Assembly (NCBI GenBank): GCA_905250125.1 | Contig: CAJNOL010001346.1 | Location: 1-64,000 of the forward strand | Direction of reading: 5' to 3' | DNA: 64,000 bases | DNA from: Rotaria sordida | Lineage: Eukaryota; Rotifera; Eurotatoria; Philodinida; Philodinidae | Shown: piece by piece, positions 34,801 to 45,760 of the stretch | How the letters are laid out: the number at the start of each line of letters is the position of its first letter | Numbering within the stretch: position 1 is the stretch's first letter | The notes under the pieces: model-generated | The model's input: the letters and a program-made list of their open reading frames with translations, nothing else | What the model was told of the DNA's origin: nothing | Databases searched by the model: none | Position numbers and translations under genes: made by a program

Positions 34801-37800
34801 GTAAATAATAGTAGGACTTCAGTGATATTCATGAAAGTATTATCGTCATATTAATCTTGTTCTTACAAAAAAACAAATCATGACTCTCAAACTTTGTCAA
34901 ATCTATTCAGACGATTGGATCTGAAATTTGTTAGTGGATAATTTTGACGAATAAGGGAAGTCTTCTAACTGATAAATCGCTTTTGAATCGAAACTATATA
35001 CATGATGTAGACCTAAATAGAGTATGAATATTTTGAAGAGTGTTCGTGTTTTTAGTTGATTTGCTGCCGAAATACTGAACTTTTATGGTATTTTTTTAAA
35101 AATAAGTGTCATGGTAACAGAAAAACTGATTTTTGAATTTCGACTTGAAACTTTGCATAGAGAGATCTTAATAAGAGTAGTTTATTATGCAAGTTTCAAG
35201 TGTTTTGATTTACTTCTATCCTGAAATAAGAACATCAAATCTACCATTGTTATATGAGCGATATACACGATACGCTATGCATCATAGTTGTTTCTTAGTA
35301 TAGGAACAACGACAAGATCTGAAATATTCAAAAAAAAAATTCTATTCTCATTAAGACTTGTCTCTACACAACAGTTCAAGTCAAAATTCGAGTTACCGCA
35401 GCATTCATTTTAAAAATATCATAATCCGTAGCAATAAACTAAGAATACAAAGTCTTTTCAAGATATTCATAACGTATTTAGATCTACATAATCTTGACTC
35501 TAAAGCAATTTATCAGTTGAAAGACTTCTCTCATAAGTACCGACAGTCATGGCTGAGTCACTATTCTGTACGACACGAATTCAAACTGCAGTATCGCCAG
35601 TTCTGAAATAATCCTGGACAAATTACTAACGGCTATTCACCTTGAATCATCCGTCCGATAGTATACTGGCTAAGTTGTGACATACATCTGTCCTCGTAGC
35701 TAGTATATGGTTGATCAATGTATACGAGGAGTTCATTATCATTTCAATGATAATTTATCTATTAACTTACGTTGTTGTTCAGCTTGTTGAAGAGCAAGCC
35801 AAAGTGGTACATGATCATCAATATTTCTTTCATCTAATGATATATTTGGTGATTTTAATAATTCTTGAAAAACATCCATATTATTAACTAATATAGCTCG
35901 ATGAAGACATGTATTTCCTTGTATATCTTTTATATTTGTATCAGCTCCATATTCAAGTATTAATTGTGCAACACGACACATACCAGACATAATATCTGAT
36001 GAAATTTCCATTGGATTAAGACTACTAAGAAGATGTAATGGTGTTTCATGTAAAATATTTGTTTGATGATCAAGTAAACATAAATGTTTAATAAGAAAAC
36101 TAGCGGAATGTTCATCACCTAAAAATGTTTTTTTTTTGTTTTTGATAAAAATTACATAAAAATAATTAATAAAATTTCACCTCGTTTAATAGCTAAATGA
36201 AGTAATGTTTGATTTTTATTATCAATATGATTAATATCTGCTTTATGACGCACAAGATTTTCTGCCATACTATCTTGTTTTGTTTTTAATGCTAATTCAA
36301 GTGCTAATTCATTTTGATCATCAATTTCATTAACACGTTCTTCTAACTAAAAACAACAACAACAAAAAAAAACAAGGATTACATATTCTTTGTTTTTTTT
36401 TTTTGCTTACATCTTCATCATGATCAATTAAATAAAGAAAAAGAACATCTTCACGTTTCATTCGTATAGCTTGATGAAGTGAATATTTTGTTTTTTCTTT
36501 AAATAATTTATAAGTCATTGCTGCAGATAAATATTGAAAATCTTCACTTGTAAAATCAGTCTAAATTTTTATTTAAAAAAAAAAGAAAAAACATTAATTT
36601 AAAATCTTCTACCCAATGTGTACTAATTAATTGACTACAATGTATTTGTAAAACAGATGCATTGATTTCTTCAGCTATTTTATAAAATTTTAAACAATTA
36701 CGAACATTTACAGCTGATATTAATGCAACTTCACATCTATACATTAAAAAAAAAACGGAGATTTTATATTGAAAATTTCAATATATCAGAGTAGGATAAC
36801 TCATGAATTGAATTGAATGATACAGATGTTACACAAGTTGACACGTAAAGAAATGAATACATTACTCATTAAACCGATGCATCGATCGGCGGCGACTGAA
36901 ATTTTGATATAAGAAAGCGAGAAAACTTATTTGAAACGTCGGATATTTTGAAAAATCAAATATCTATTTCTGTATCACAGAGGCGGACCCCCAACCCATC
37001 GGCTTACACCTCTACTCATTACCGATATTGTTAGAATTATACATCGGTCCATTAAGAACATAGATGGATAAGCTAGATATGCATATCATGTAAGCACTCT
37101 AAGCGATTAGCGATAACGGTATGCAAAAATAAAAATCAAATATACATCCTAATGAATATATTGAGTTCAAGATATCCTTGCACTGGGTCAGTTGCCAACA
37201 AGATAATTTTTCGGGTGTTCTTTCTTGAGACTTATCTCATAAGAGAACATACTCGAGTATTCGACTTCATATTTTGACTACAAGTAGATATCGGCGAGAC
37301 TAAGATAAGTTTAAAAGGATTCGAGTCTATGTCCTTCTGATAAAGACTTATGATTGTTTAAACGAAAACGAACTTGAACTTTTCGAAAATGCCTCGATCT
37401 CAATAAAAATTTCATTAAACAGTAAGTCATGTGCCTGAATTCTTTTCAGCAAATGACTTAGTCTCACCAATATCTATTCGTAACTATAATATGAAGCCGA
37501 ACAGCGTCTCACATTTGAATATATTCTTTTAAAAGTACGTGGTTATCCGTCTAGTTTCTATAGCGTTCTATGAAAAACTTTTCAATAAATTAATAGATCG
37601 AACATTTCGAAGGATTTTATAATCAAGTGCTAAAAAACCATAAAATAATCAAAGGTTTCTCTGACATATATATAGTAGGATACTCTGACCTTGATACACT
37701 CATTATGAATATGATTCAGACATTTCTAAACAAGGAAATACTTCAAGAAAAAAGAAAATTTGAGTTTTAAATAAAATTCATAGGTTTTTGAAAAAGAACA

Positions 37801-38496
37801 TTGTTTCAATTCAAGTCATGAGTTAAATTACCCTATTTTAAAATGTATACATACTGATCAATTAATTCTTTTAATTCAAATCGTTTTGCTATTTTCATTA
37901 AAGTTAATAAAAAATCTTCATTTTGTTTTTCAACAATTTCATCTGTATAAACCCATTTTATTAATTGAAATCCAACATCATATGGAATGTCTAAAAAGAA
38001 ATTTATTTTTTATTTTTCTTCGTTCTCTTTAAAATAAAATTTCTACCTGATAGATCAAGTTCAGTTATATCATCTAATTCTTGTGAATCCCATTTAAGAC
38101 TACGTGCTGCTAAAATAAATCGATGTCCATATAAAGTTTCTCCATCAAGTTTAATTGATATATCACTTTAAAAGATGGAGAAAAAAAAAACAGTAAAAAC
38201 TTAATGATTTGTTTTTTGATTTAATATTTACCTGTAAAGTTCACGATTAAATAAGTCAGCGATTGTTTTAAGTAGACGACATACAAATGAATCTTGATCA
38301 ATTTTAGTTGTTACATTAAGAATATTATAATTTTTTTCTAATATTTTATATCGTTGTTGAAGTTTAACATATTCTTCACGAAGAAGAACAAGATGTTGTT
38401 GTAATTTGACGATTTCACCTTAACATAATATTGAAATTTAATTAAAATAAGATGAAAAAAAAAGAATTATTTACCTTGAACATCGCCATTGTTCAT
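28819..38496 (-). CDS. ANKFY1: Rabankyrin-5 (BTB, ankyrin repeats, FYVE finger)
   Basis: Twenty exons (minus): 38496-38475, 38418-38232, 38165-38047, 37990-37855, 36736-36613, 36560-36411, 36346-36181, 36118-35771, 34395-33570, 32365-32273, 32216-32128, 32065-31998, 31946-31746, 31683-31507, 31426-31279, 29903-29813, 29756-29632, 29581-29435, 29109-29019, 28957-28819. The frame closes at every junction: 1148 aa (human about 1169). Order of parts: N-terminal coiled coil (LRE-EYVKLQQ), BTB domain from about residue 67 (YSDISIKLDGETLYGHRF), BACK-like region (VNVRNCLKFYKIAEEINAS), some twenty ankyrin repeats, and a C-terminal FYVE zinc finger (CLECGTKF...NRRHHCRHCGRVLCKRC). In animals this protein binds PI3P and Rab5-GTP on early endosomes and promotes macropinocytosis and endosomal trafficking. 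The FYVE RR/KHHCR core is complete. Four introns are inflated by foldback repeats, the rest are about 50-80 bp. Confidence 0.95.
30655..30915. repeat. Foldback repeat, family C, in ANKFY1 intron 15
   Basis: Left GCAGTCTCAGAAATCTTACA, TCAGATCGTACTTTAAGATT and CTTGAAAGATCTTGCTAT pair almost perfectly with right ATAAGATCTTTCAAGAATCT, TATAGTATGATCTGATGTAAG and ATTTCTGAGACTGTGGG. The outer flank pairs further (GAAAATTGTACAAAAAATC against TTTTTTGTACGATTTTC). Arms are about 95 bp with a loop of about 45 bp. Pairing is the best of any foldback in the window, so it is probably the youngest. Confidence 0.8.
32908..33472. repeat. Foldback repeat, family A, copy 2, in ANKFY1 intron 9
   Basis: Arms of about 260 bp: left TATAATGGCTACAAGATAGG, GAGACTAAGAAAAGACTAAA, AGGATTTGGATTCATGGCCTA, CAATCGAATTAAAAAATTTC, GATCTGAAATTTTGCCCATA, GATAGGTCTAATAG and TTCCTTTCTCGAGATATT all recur in reverse complement on the right down to TATCTTGCAGCCATAATATA. 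The loop is about 50 bp. Confidence 0.82.
34945..35560. repeat. Foldback repeat, family B3, in ANKFY1 intron 8
   Basis: Left GGGAAGTCTTCTAACTGATA, AATCGCTTTTGAATCG, ACATGATGTAGACCTAAATA, GAGTATGAATATTTTGAAGA pair with right TTTTCAAGATATTCATAACG, TATTTAGATCTACATAATCT, TAAAGCAATTTATCAGTTG and AAAGACTTCTCTCATAAG. The inner block TTTCGACTTGAAACTTTGCA is shared with the copy at 61635-62295. The frame 35358-35606 is in its right arm. Confidence 0.75.
37256..37505. repeat. Foldback repeat, family A, copy 3, short, in ANKFY1 intron 4
   Basis: Left GTATTCGACTTCATATTTTG, ACTACAAGTAGATATCGGCG and AGACTAAG pair with right CTTAGTCTCACCAATATCTA, TTCGTAACTATAATATGAAG and CCGAAC. Inner AAGGATTCGAGTCTATGTCC pairs weakly with GTCATGTGCCTGAATTC. 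The element is about 250 bp, roughly half of copy 2, as if the middle were deleted. Confidence 0.65.
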
Positions 38497-39554
38497 TTTT
38501 ATTGTAGATAATAAAATAATTTATACAGATAAAATAGAAAATTTTCGTTCCATAATATACATTTTGGATACATGTTTACTTGACTATGGTCGAAAGTTTG
38601 AGCCAAAAAGAAAAGAAATTATTTACAATATTATTGTAGATTAACGACATCTAATCAAGACAATCAAATTTATAGTATTTTCAAAATATAATTTTTTGTT
38701 TTCTAACTAAAGTAAAATAAAAAATAAAAATAAGACAAATTTTTTATACGAGTATTAATTGGAATCAAATCTTGATTTGTTACCTGTGGGATAGAATAAG
38801 GGTTAGAAAATATTTTTCAGTCAGAGTATAGAAAAAGCTTACCTTGCACCACAAATTATACAACGCTTAATACCTAATAAGAGAGCTCAGTACTATCTCT
38901 ATCATCGATAAAAATTTCGTGTCAAAGGCTCTTATTTTATTTTATATTTGGATATTCTTAGCATGACAATTAATTGAATTCATCAAAAAGTAACTTGTAA
39001 TGCTGAAATATTCTCCAGTGAGGTCTCTACTGTAATCCAGTACTTCCTGAAAGTTTTATGATTATAACAAAAACCAGTATTTTTATTCTAAATCCGATGC
39101 ATTTAGGCCGATCCATCTCGATTTGATGTTTATGATCAAAGTTTATTAAGCTCTGTTTGTAGTAAAAATATCAGACAAGATGATTCAAATCAAGGTATTT
39201 ATTACCTGTCAGTGGAACTTTTGGCAACTATTGTAAACATACCCAAAGCAGCGGCGAAGCCAGGATTTTAGGTTAGGAGACTCAAAGGTTCGTAGGGAGG
39301 AGTCTCTCTGCCTCTGCTACTGACCCAAAGCTTATAAAAGAAGTATATCTTTTCATTATGCCATATACTATTCTTTTCTACATTGCTTAATCAGAACTCT
39401 ACCTATGAACATAATATTCCATTTTTTTAATCTAAAATTTATTTAAATAAATAAATAATCTTAAATAAAATATAAAATAGATTTTTTCTTTTAATGCTAA
39501 AAAATTTATTAAAAAAAAAGATCCAATGAATTACTTCAATTGTTCATTTAATCT
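38497..39554. other. Intergenic, upstream of ANKFY1 and downstream of the 359-aa gene
   Basis: A+T-rich with no coding frame. 39240-39320 is less A+T-rich (GGCGAAGCCAGGATTTTAGG then GAGACTCAAAGGTTCGTAGG) and resembles part of 52535-52610 (GGAGCCAAGATTTTGCGG, GAGACTCAGCC, GGACCTTTGAACC), so it may be a repeat fragment. Confidence 0.4.
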
Positions 39555-40701
39555 CTATCGATAGTATACTAATGGGTAATATCCAGATGTGTTAGTAACA
39601 TAGGATGCTCTAGTTGAATAGATATTATTTGGCATTGACGTATACATAACCGGCTGTCGTGGATTGTAATAAGTCGACTGTTGCATTACATAATCTGTTG
39701 AAGGTCTAGTTGAAACAGTAGTAGATGTTTTTGATGTTGATGTATTTAATAATTCTTTTTTATTTTTCGATTGATTATTATTTGATGAATTTGGATCATA
39801 TCGATCGATAATAATAACACGTGTAGTTGTTGATGTTGATGGTGAAGGTGTAGATTTTTCATTGTTTATAACTTGAAATAAATCTTTGATTGTTTGAGAG
39901 CCTATAACAGTATTTGGTGAAGTATATATTCGTTTTGTTGTTATTAATTTTTTCTCATTAGTATTCGATTTATGATTTGATTTTGTTGAAGTTTGATGAG
40001 TTTGAAAATTTGAATGTACAGAATAATTTAATTCACTATCACTAGTTGAACGTGATAATGAACGTGAATGTATATTATCACCTGTTGATGAACGATATAT
40101 AGTAGATGATTTATCAATTGATGTTATTGGTTTTTGATAATATGTTATAGGTGATTGTAAAGAATGCCAATCAATAATTGGTTGTTGTTGTTGATAAATT
40201 TGATATAATGATGAATTTGGATGTGTTGTTTGTATTGATTCAAAATTTTGTTGTGAAGTTGGATATGTTCGTTGATTTGGTTCAATAAAATTTGAGGACA
40301 CTTTTTTATAATGTTTATTATATAGATGATTGATTGGTTTAGGATTAGGTTCATACGGATTATATGATACATTGAAAATAGGAAATTCATATGGTGATAG
40401 ATCAGGACCCTTTGTAGAAGAAAAAAAAAAGGGAGAATATTGTACAAATTTATAATTATAAATATTAATATTAAACCTTATTACGAAGTTCATATTTCAT
40501 TCGTTTTAGAATTCCATCTAATCTTGCAGCTAAAATATCTACATCAACATTTTGACCACTATATAGAAGTTCTTCATAAATTATTCGAGCTTCTTCACTT
40601 AAAATCTTTGTAAAACGAGTTATTATATCTGGATTCATACCAGCTAATTTTTGAGCAACAATATTCACTGCACGTGAAATTATAGAATTATATTTAGACA
40701 T
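39555..40701 (-). CDS. Protein of unknown function with conserved-looking N-terminal helical part
   Basis: Exons (minus): 40701-40477 and 40409-39555, intron 40476-40410 (GTTTAA...TACAAAG, 67 bp), phase 0, 359 aa. Residues 1-75 are predicted from composition to be helical and soluble (SIISRAVNIVAQKLAGMNPD, then FTKILSEEARIIYEELLYSG and ARLDGILKRMKYEL). Residues 76-359 are rich in Ser, Thr, Asn, Tyr and Pro, with poly-Ser/Thr patches, and are probably disordered; the end is YYPLVYYR. There is no signal peptide and no membrane span. I do not recognise the family. The start codon is 492 bp from that of Elongin B in the opposite direction, so both may share a promoter. The intron and the phase-0 join support a real gene. 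Confidence 0.72.
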
Positions 40702-41193
40702 TATTGTTTTTTAAATATCTATTTCGTAATTAATAGAAACCATTACATAGACAACATTAAAAATAAATCAATATTTTACCTTTTACCTTAACTAATTATA
40801 TTTCTTATTCGTTATTACCTTCAAATGAATACAGACATCGATTATTTATACATTTTCATACGACTGTAAATATCTATAATTTCATCTCGGTCGCTCTATG
40901 AACCAAAACGAGATGTGATTTATTGATAAATCGATTATATTTCTCATTTCAAAAAAAAAGAAAGAAAAATGAAATTGATATTAAAAAAAAAAATATCAGT
41001 TAATAGTGACATCTGGTATACAGTTACTTTATGGTTTTTGACATTTAGAAGAGGAAGGATAATCTAGTCTGATTGGTTTGATCCAATTGAGAATAGTTAT
41101 TTACTCATTCAATCAAGAATTTTCTTTACTAAAAGAAAAAAAACGGGACAGATTTTTTAAATTATATTTGATATTCATATATCTTCTTTAATA
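40702..41193. promoter_or_regulatory. Divergent promoter region, unknown gene / Elongin B
   Basis: Under 500 bp separate the two start codons. The region includes A-rich runs and TCTCGGTCGCTCTATGAACC near 40884-40903, the only G+C-richer patch. No TATA box is convincing. Confidence 0.4.
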
Positions 41194-44100
41194 ATGGATG
41201 TATTTATGATGATTCGTCGACAAAAATTAACACTTTTTCTTGATAATAAAGAAACTTCAACAGTTTTGGAATTAAAAAAAATGATTGAAGGTATTACAAA
41301 AGTATCATCAAATAATATACGTTTAATAATTGATTCAACTAAACAAATAATGGATGATGATAATCAAACACTTGCTGATTGTGGATTAACAAGTGTTATA
41401 GCTAAACCATATTCTCCTACACTTCTATATTTATGTTATAGAAAAAATACAGGAGGACATGAAAATGATTGGGAACCAATTGATGTTACTGAATTGTAAG
41501 TTATAAAAACAAATGTTTTATTTCAAACTAATTACATATGTTTTCACTAATAATTAAGCGTAATCAAACTTGATTAATGAAAAAAAAAATTTCGTGGTTA
41601 ACTATCACAATGGATGAGTCTTGAAGATATTTTATTGATTCAATATTAAGTATGTGACAACTTTCCGGTACACTTGTACGATTTAGTAATATGAGTCGGA
41701 AGGGATAAAATGAATTTTTTTTTTGGAGATACTAATTCATTTTTTCAAGGAAAAGTAACAAACTTCAAATCTTTAGTTTCCGTTGTTTTCTCTTCGAGAA
41801 CTGATGATCGCAACCAGTTCCGATCGTAAATAGTCACACGTCTTGTTGCTTGAATTTTTAAAATTAAATTCTCAATTCTTCGAGAAATAGTATTTATTAC
41901 TAGCGAAGGAACATTCTCAGGTATAAATCTTCATTTTGCGCCAGTTTGTAGAACTTAACAAGTTGATCACAATGGCATGAAGCTTTCTTCCTCATTGGAT
42001 GTCTTTAGAGAGAAGTTAAGTCAATCTCAACTTTTGTTTTTCTTCGAAATTCATCTCATTTCAATTGTATGTTCATCTATTACAAATACATGTTGATCAT
42101 GTTTCCATGATCTGTCTTATCAATTGTAGTTTTTTATATTAACATGCAACAAAACAATTAAATAGAATGCAAACTATTGAAAATGAGATATGTGACAAAG
42201 CTTTAATTATTATGTCTCTAACATAGTTTTCAAGAGAATCTTGATAAGCTATTAGTGTAATTCCCGTGAGATTAAAAATATGAAACATGATATAGTTGCT
42301 GTTGTTAATCATAGGGAAATTGTTTTATTCAATCTATTTTTGGACATGTGTCTTCATCATTCTTTTTATTTTATCCTTCAGAAATGTAATTGATACATGA
42401 TCTTTGATCATATACCAACAACATATGTCACGATCTGTGTGAAGGAGTACAGTGTGTGTATCTAGGTGAACATTTGGCTAAAAAATGAAAATCGTACTTT
42501 TGCAAGATTTAAATATACAAAAAAAATATTCTCCGAAATCCGAAGAGCTTGTTCTGTAAAATGAACAATCCAATCTCCAAAGTTTTGCAAATTTTGTCAA
42601 AATGTTCTTCTATCTATCATTTCTAATTCCTGTTAGCGCAAATATTCGTTGATTGCATAGTGAGTTTCAAAAAAAAATCTAGATTTTTTTAGTTTTTCTG
42701 ACTTTAGAAAAATATTTAATCGACAAAAATAGTATATTCAAAATCAACGCATTAAACTGCATCGAATGATATATAACACAAAACAATTTTGAAGAGAAAA
42801 GTTTGTTTTTTTTTTGTCTTAAAAATGTTTTTCTACATCATATTCAATCATTTTTGAGCAAAAAAGTCATATATCCGCCTACTATGCAAAAAAATATGAA
42901 AACTGTGAAGGTGCGTGCAAATTTCTACTCTATATATTTCAACACTTCGCATAGATCGTGTTTCACAAAAAAAAAGAGTTGAATTTCATACATCGATAAT
43001 ATTAATAGTATTGAAATATTCTAAGTATAGACGAAGTTAACCATTGTTTATGTAAATATGTACAGTTAATTAAGATGTATGTAGTGTTAAAAATTTTTTT
43101 GCATACTGAGAACTAAATTAATATAAAAATTAAAATTTAATAAATAAAAGAGTAATTATTTTTCTGAAGTTGACATTGATCTAGCTTCTCAAAGACATTG
43201 AAAGAGAAGAAATGTTCTATGTCATCATGATCAATCTATTGAGTTCTACAAAACTGGCAAATAAACAATTGACAACGGAAATTCACACTTAAGGATCCTT
43301 CCTCATAACACAAATTCATTGAAAAAAAAAAAAAGAACATAAGAAAGACTGCTAAATATACTAGAAAAATACTAAACATATATTTTGGTTTTTTAACATT
43401 TAATTAAAACACAGAATAATTGTCAGCAAAGAATTTACTACAAAAAAAGCTCATTGATAATTGTTTTTACGAATCCGTTTGATTAAAAATATATAGAAGA
43501 TCGTACTAAAAGTTTTATGACAGCTCTTAATTAAATATAAATGCACGATCTGTTTTTTTTTTTTTCGGAAATACATTCTCAAGAGTATTCGTACGATATA
43601 AAAATATATTTTATCATGATGCATTTTGTTTTTTTTTTGCCTTGTAAAGCTTGACATTGATAGATATTCTGCTAAGAACTAGATCAGAACTATTTTCAAA
43701 CACTGATAACTTCTCATATTTGATTTGTTCAAAGAAAAAAAAAAAAAAAGAACTTATAAATTTTCATTTGAAATCTTTTCCTATTTCTGTTGGAGAAAAA
43801 TTGCAATCAATATGACTCCTATTGTTTTAAAATTCTAAAAAGTATCTTCCTAAATTCTCTAAATCGTTTTAACTTTTTCGAACAAAAAAAAATTATGAAA
43901 ATAAATGAAGAAGATCTTCTTTAAAATTTTGTACTCTTAGACATAATTGAAGACCGCAAATCTTCTACAGAATTTAGAACTAACAATTCTAATATTGTAT
44001 TTTATTCTGATAGAAAATATTTATTTCATTAAATATGTATGAACCTTCCAACTAACACATAAATATTTTTATATTTTAAGAAACAATGTAATTCTACTTG

Positions 44101-45207
44101 ATGACTTCTAATAAAAGAATGTTTGGTTTTTTTTTTGATTATGCAATAATATCTTGAAATTAAAGAAAATTGACATTATTTGATTAATACTTTAAAAAAT
44201 TCGATAAGATAAAATAAAACTCTACCTACATATCACGAAAGGTCATCTACTATTTTCAACTTTAGGTAAACCGAACAGAAAAAAAGGGATAATTTGGAAA
44301 CAAAATTTTCTCATTGAAATTTAGAATTTTTAATATAATAATCAATATCAATTTCAGAAGAAAGAAGGTTTTCTTTAAATGTTAGTATATATCTTCTATT
44401 CATTTTTTTTTAAATTAATAATTTTTCATGTGTAAAAAATTAAACATTATATATTGGAGAGAAATTCAAAGTAAAATTATTGAATAAGTATGACAAACAA
44501 AAAATCTTTTTTGTCCAGAAGTGTAAGTCGATACATTGAGCAGCAGGATTTATTCTAACTTTTTTTCCTCTACTGACGACTGCAGCTACAAAAGTCACAG
44601 GCTTCAGCGATGGTAGCGACTTACGTCACTATTTTTGTTCTTTTAATGTCGTAGGAAGTTTGAAGGAAACATCTCACTTGTTGTTGCTCTATCGTTGTGT
44701 ATAATCTCAATAGAAACTTTTATTTTGTGAGTACTCAATGCTGAAAAACTAGATTTGGGGTTTTTGGATTTTAGGAATATAGTGAAGATTTCAATTCCTG
44801 CAAATCTTTGTTAGAAACGAATTTTTGTCTATCTAAATCATTATTTGAATTCATTATGTCAGTTACCATTATAGTCGAAATTAAATCTATATGATCAATT
44901 TTTTGAGTCAGTGAATATAAAATTACAATATGATAATAGTAATTTGTGTAAAAATTACTTCCGGAGAAGAAAAAAAAAAGAATCTCAAAATGACACATGA
45001 AATAAAATCTTCTTTAGGTTGAAGTCATTTCCTGTATACTTAATAGACTTTTTAATTCTTCAAAAAAAAAATTCAAACATTAAATTAATAAAAATTTTAA
45101 TTATTTATTTGAATTTTTGTTTTTTTTCTAGAAGTACTCCTCCATCATTACCCGATGTATTTAAAACAGATGATGACAAAAAGGACAATATTCAAATTGC
45201 TTCATAG
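41194..45207 (+). CDS. ELOB: Elongin B (transcription elongation factor B subunit 2)
   Basis: Exon 1 41194-41495, exon 2 45132-45207, 125 aa (human 118). The protein is a ubiquitin-like fold: MDVFMMIRRQKLTLFLDNKE at the start is almost the vertebrate sequence (MDVFLMIRRHKTTIF), followed by TVLELKKMIEGI, the loop IMDDDNQTLADCGLT and the C-terminal SLPDVFKTDD, matching ELPDVMKPQD. Elongin B pairs with Elongin C to form the adaptor of Cullin-2/5 ubiquitin ligases (VHL-box and SOCS-box receptors) and the Elongin complex on RNA polymerase II. The splice completes a Leu codon (TT|A) and restores the family's C-terminus, which exon 1 alone lacks. An AATAAA lies at 45213-45218, just behind the stop. 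The 3.6-kb intron is far longer than any other in the window. Confidence 0.95.
42250..42980. repeat. Dispersed repeat D1 inside the Elongin B intron
   Basis: GCTATTAGTG..., ATGAAACATGATATAGTTGC, TGTTGTTAATCATAGGGAAA, TTTTATTCAATCTATTTTTG, CTTCAGAAATGTAATTGATA, and at the end ATATTTCAACACTTCGCATA and GATCGTGTTTCACAAAAAA match in order the repeat at 52875-53160 (GCTGTTAGCAC, GTAAAACACGATGTAGTTGG, TGTTGCTAATCACCGG, TTTTATTCAATCAATTTTTG, CTCTAGAAATGCAATAAAG, ATACTTCAACAC, GATCGTGTCATACAAAA). D1 has about 400 bp of extra sequence in the middle. Confidence 0.6.
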
Positions 45208-45319
45208 AATGAAATAAATAGCTTACAATAATTACATGCAATTCACAAACGTTTTTTCTTTTTCATATATGCAGTAGCATGCTTTTGTTTTTTTTGTTTT
45301 AGGAATTTTGTTTGTGTTT

Positions 45320-45353
<34 letters not shown>

Positions 45354-45760
45354 TTCAAAATTTCATTTCGTTGATGATTTAATTTTATTCATATGCTTAT
45401 TTCTTAGTGTCATTTAATCATCAAAGCAAAATATTTGAAACAAAAAAAAGAAAATTAATTAATTTAATATAGATAAATTCGTTCTTTTTTTTTCTTCTTC
45501 ACACAAATGTCATCACTCAATTTTCTTTTTTTTGTTTTTGTCTTCGAAGCTGCATTATTCAATATGGAATGACATTGAACAAAACAAAAAAAAAAAAAAG
45601 AAAAGAAATATATGTACGAAGGGTTAAACAGTACGGGGAAATGTTTATAGAATGAAGAAAGAAAAAAAATGATTTAAGACGAAATATAAACATTAATTTC
45701 ATAAATAAATAATTAAGAGACAAAAATATATATATATATATTTAGGGATTAGATGCTGGA
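45208..45760. other. Convergent 3' region, Elongin B / VAT1-like
   Basis: Mainly A/T homopolymers, including a run of about 28 T at 45323-45350 and (TA)n near 45727-45740. No gene. Confidence 0.5.
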
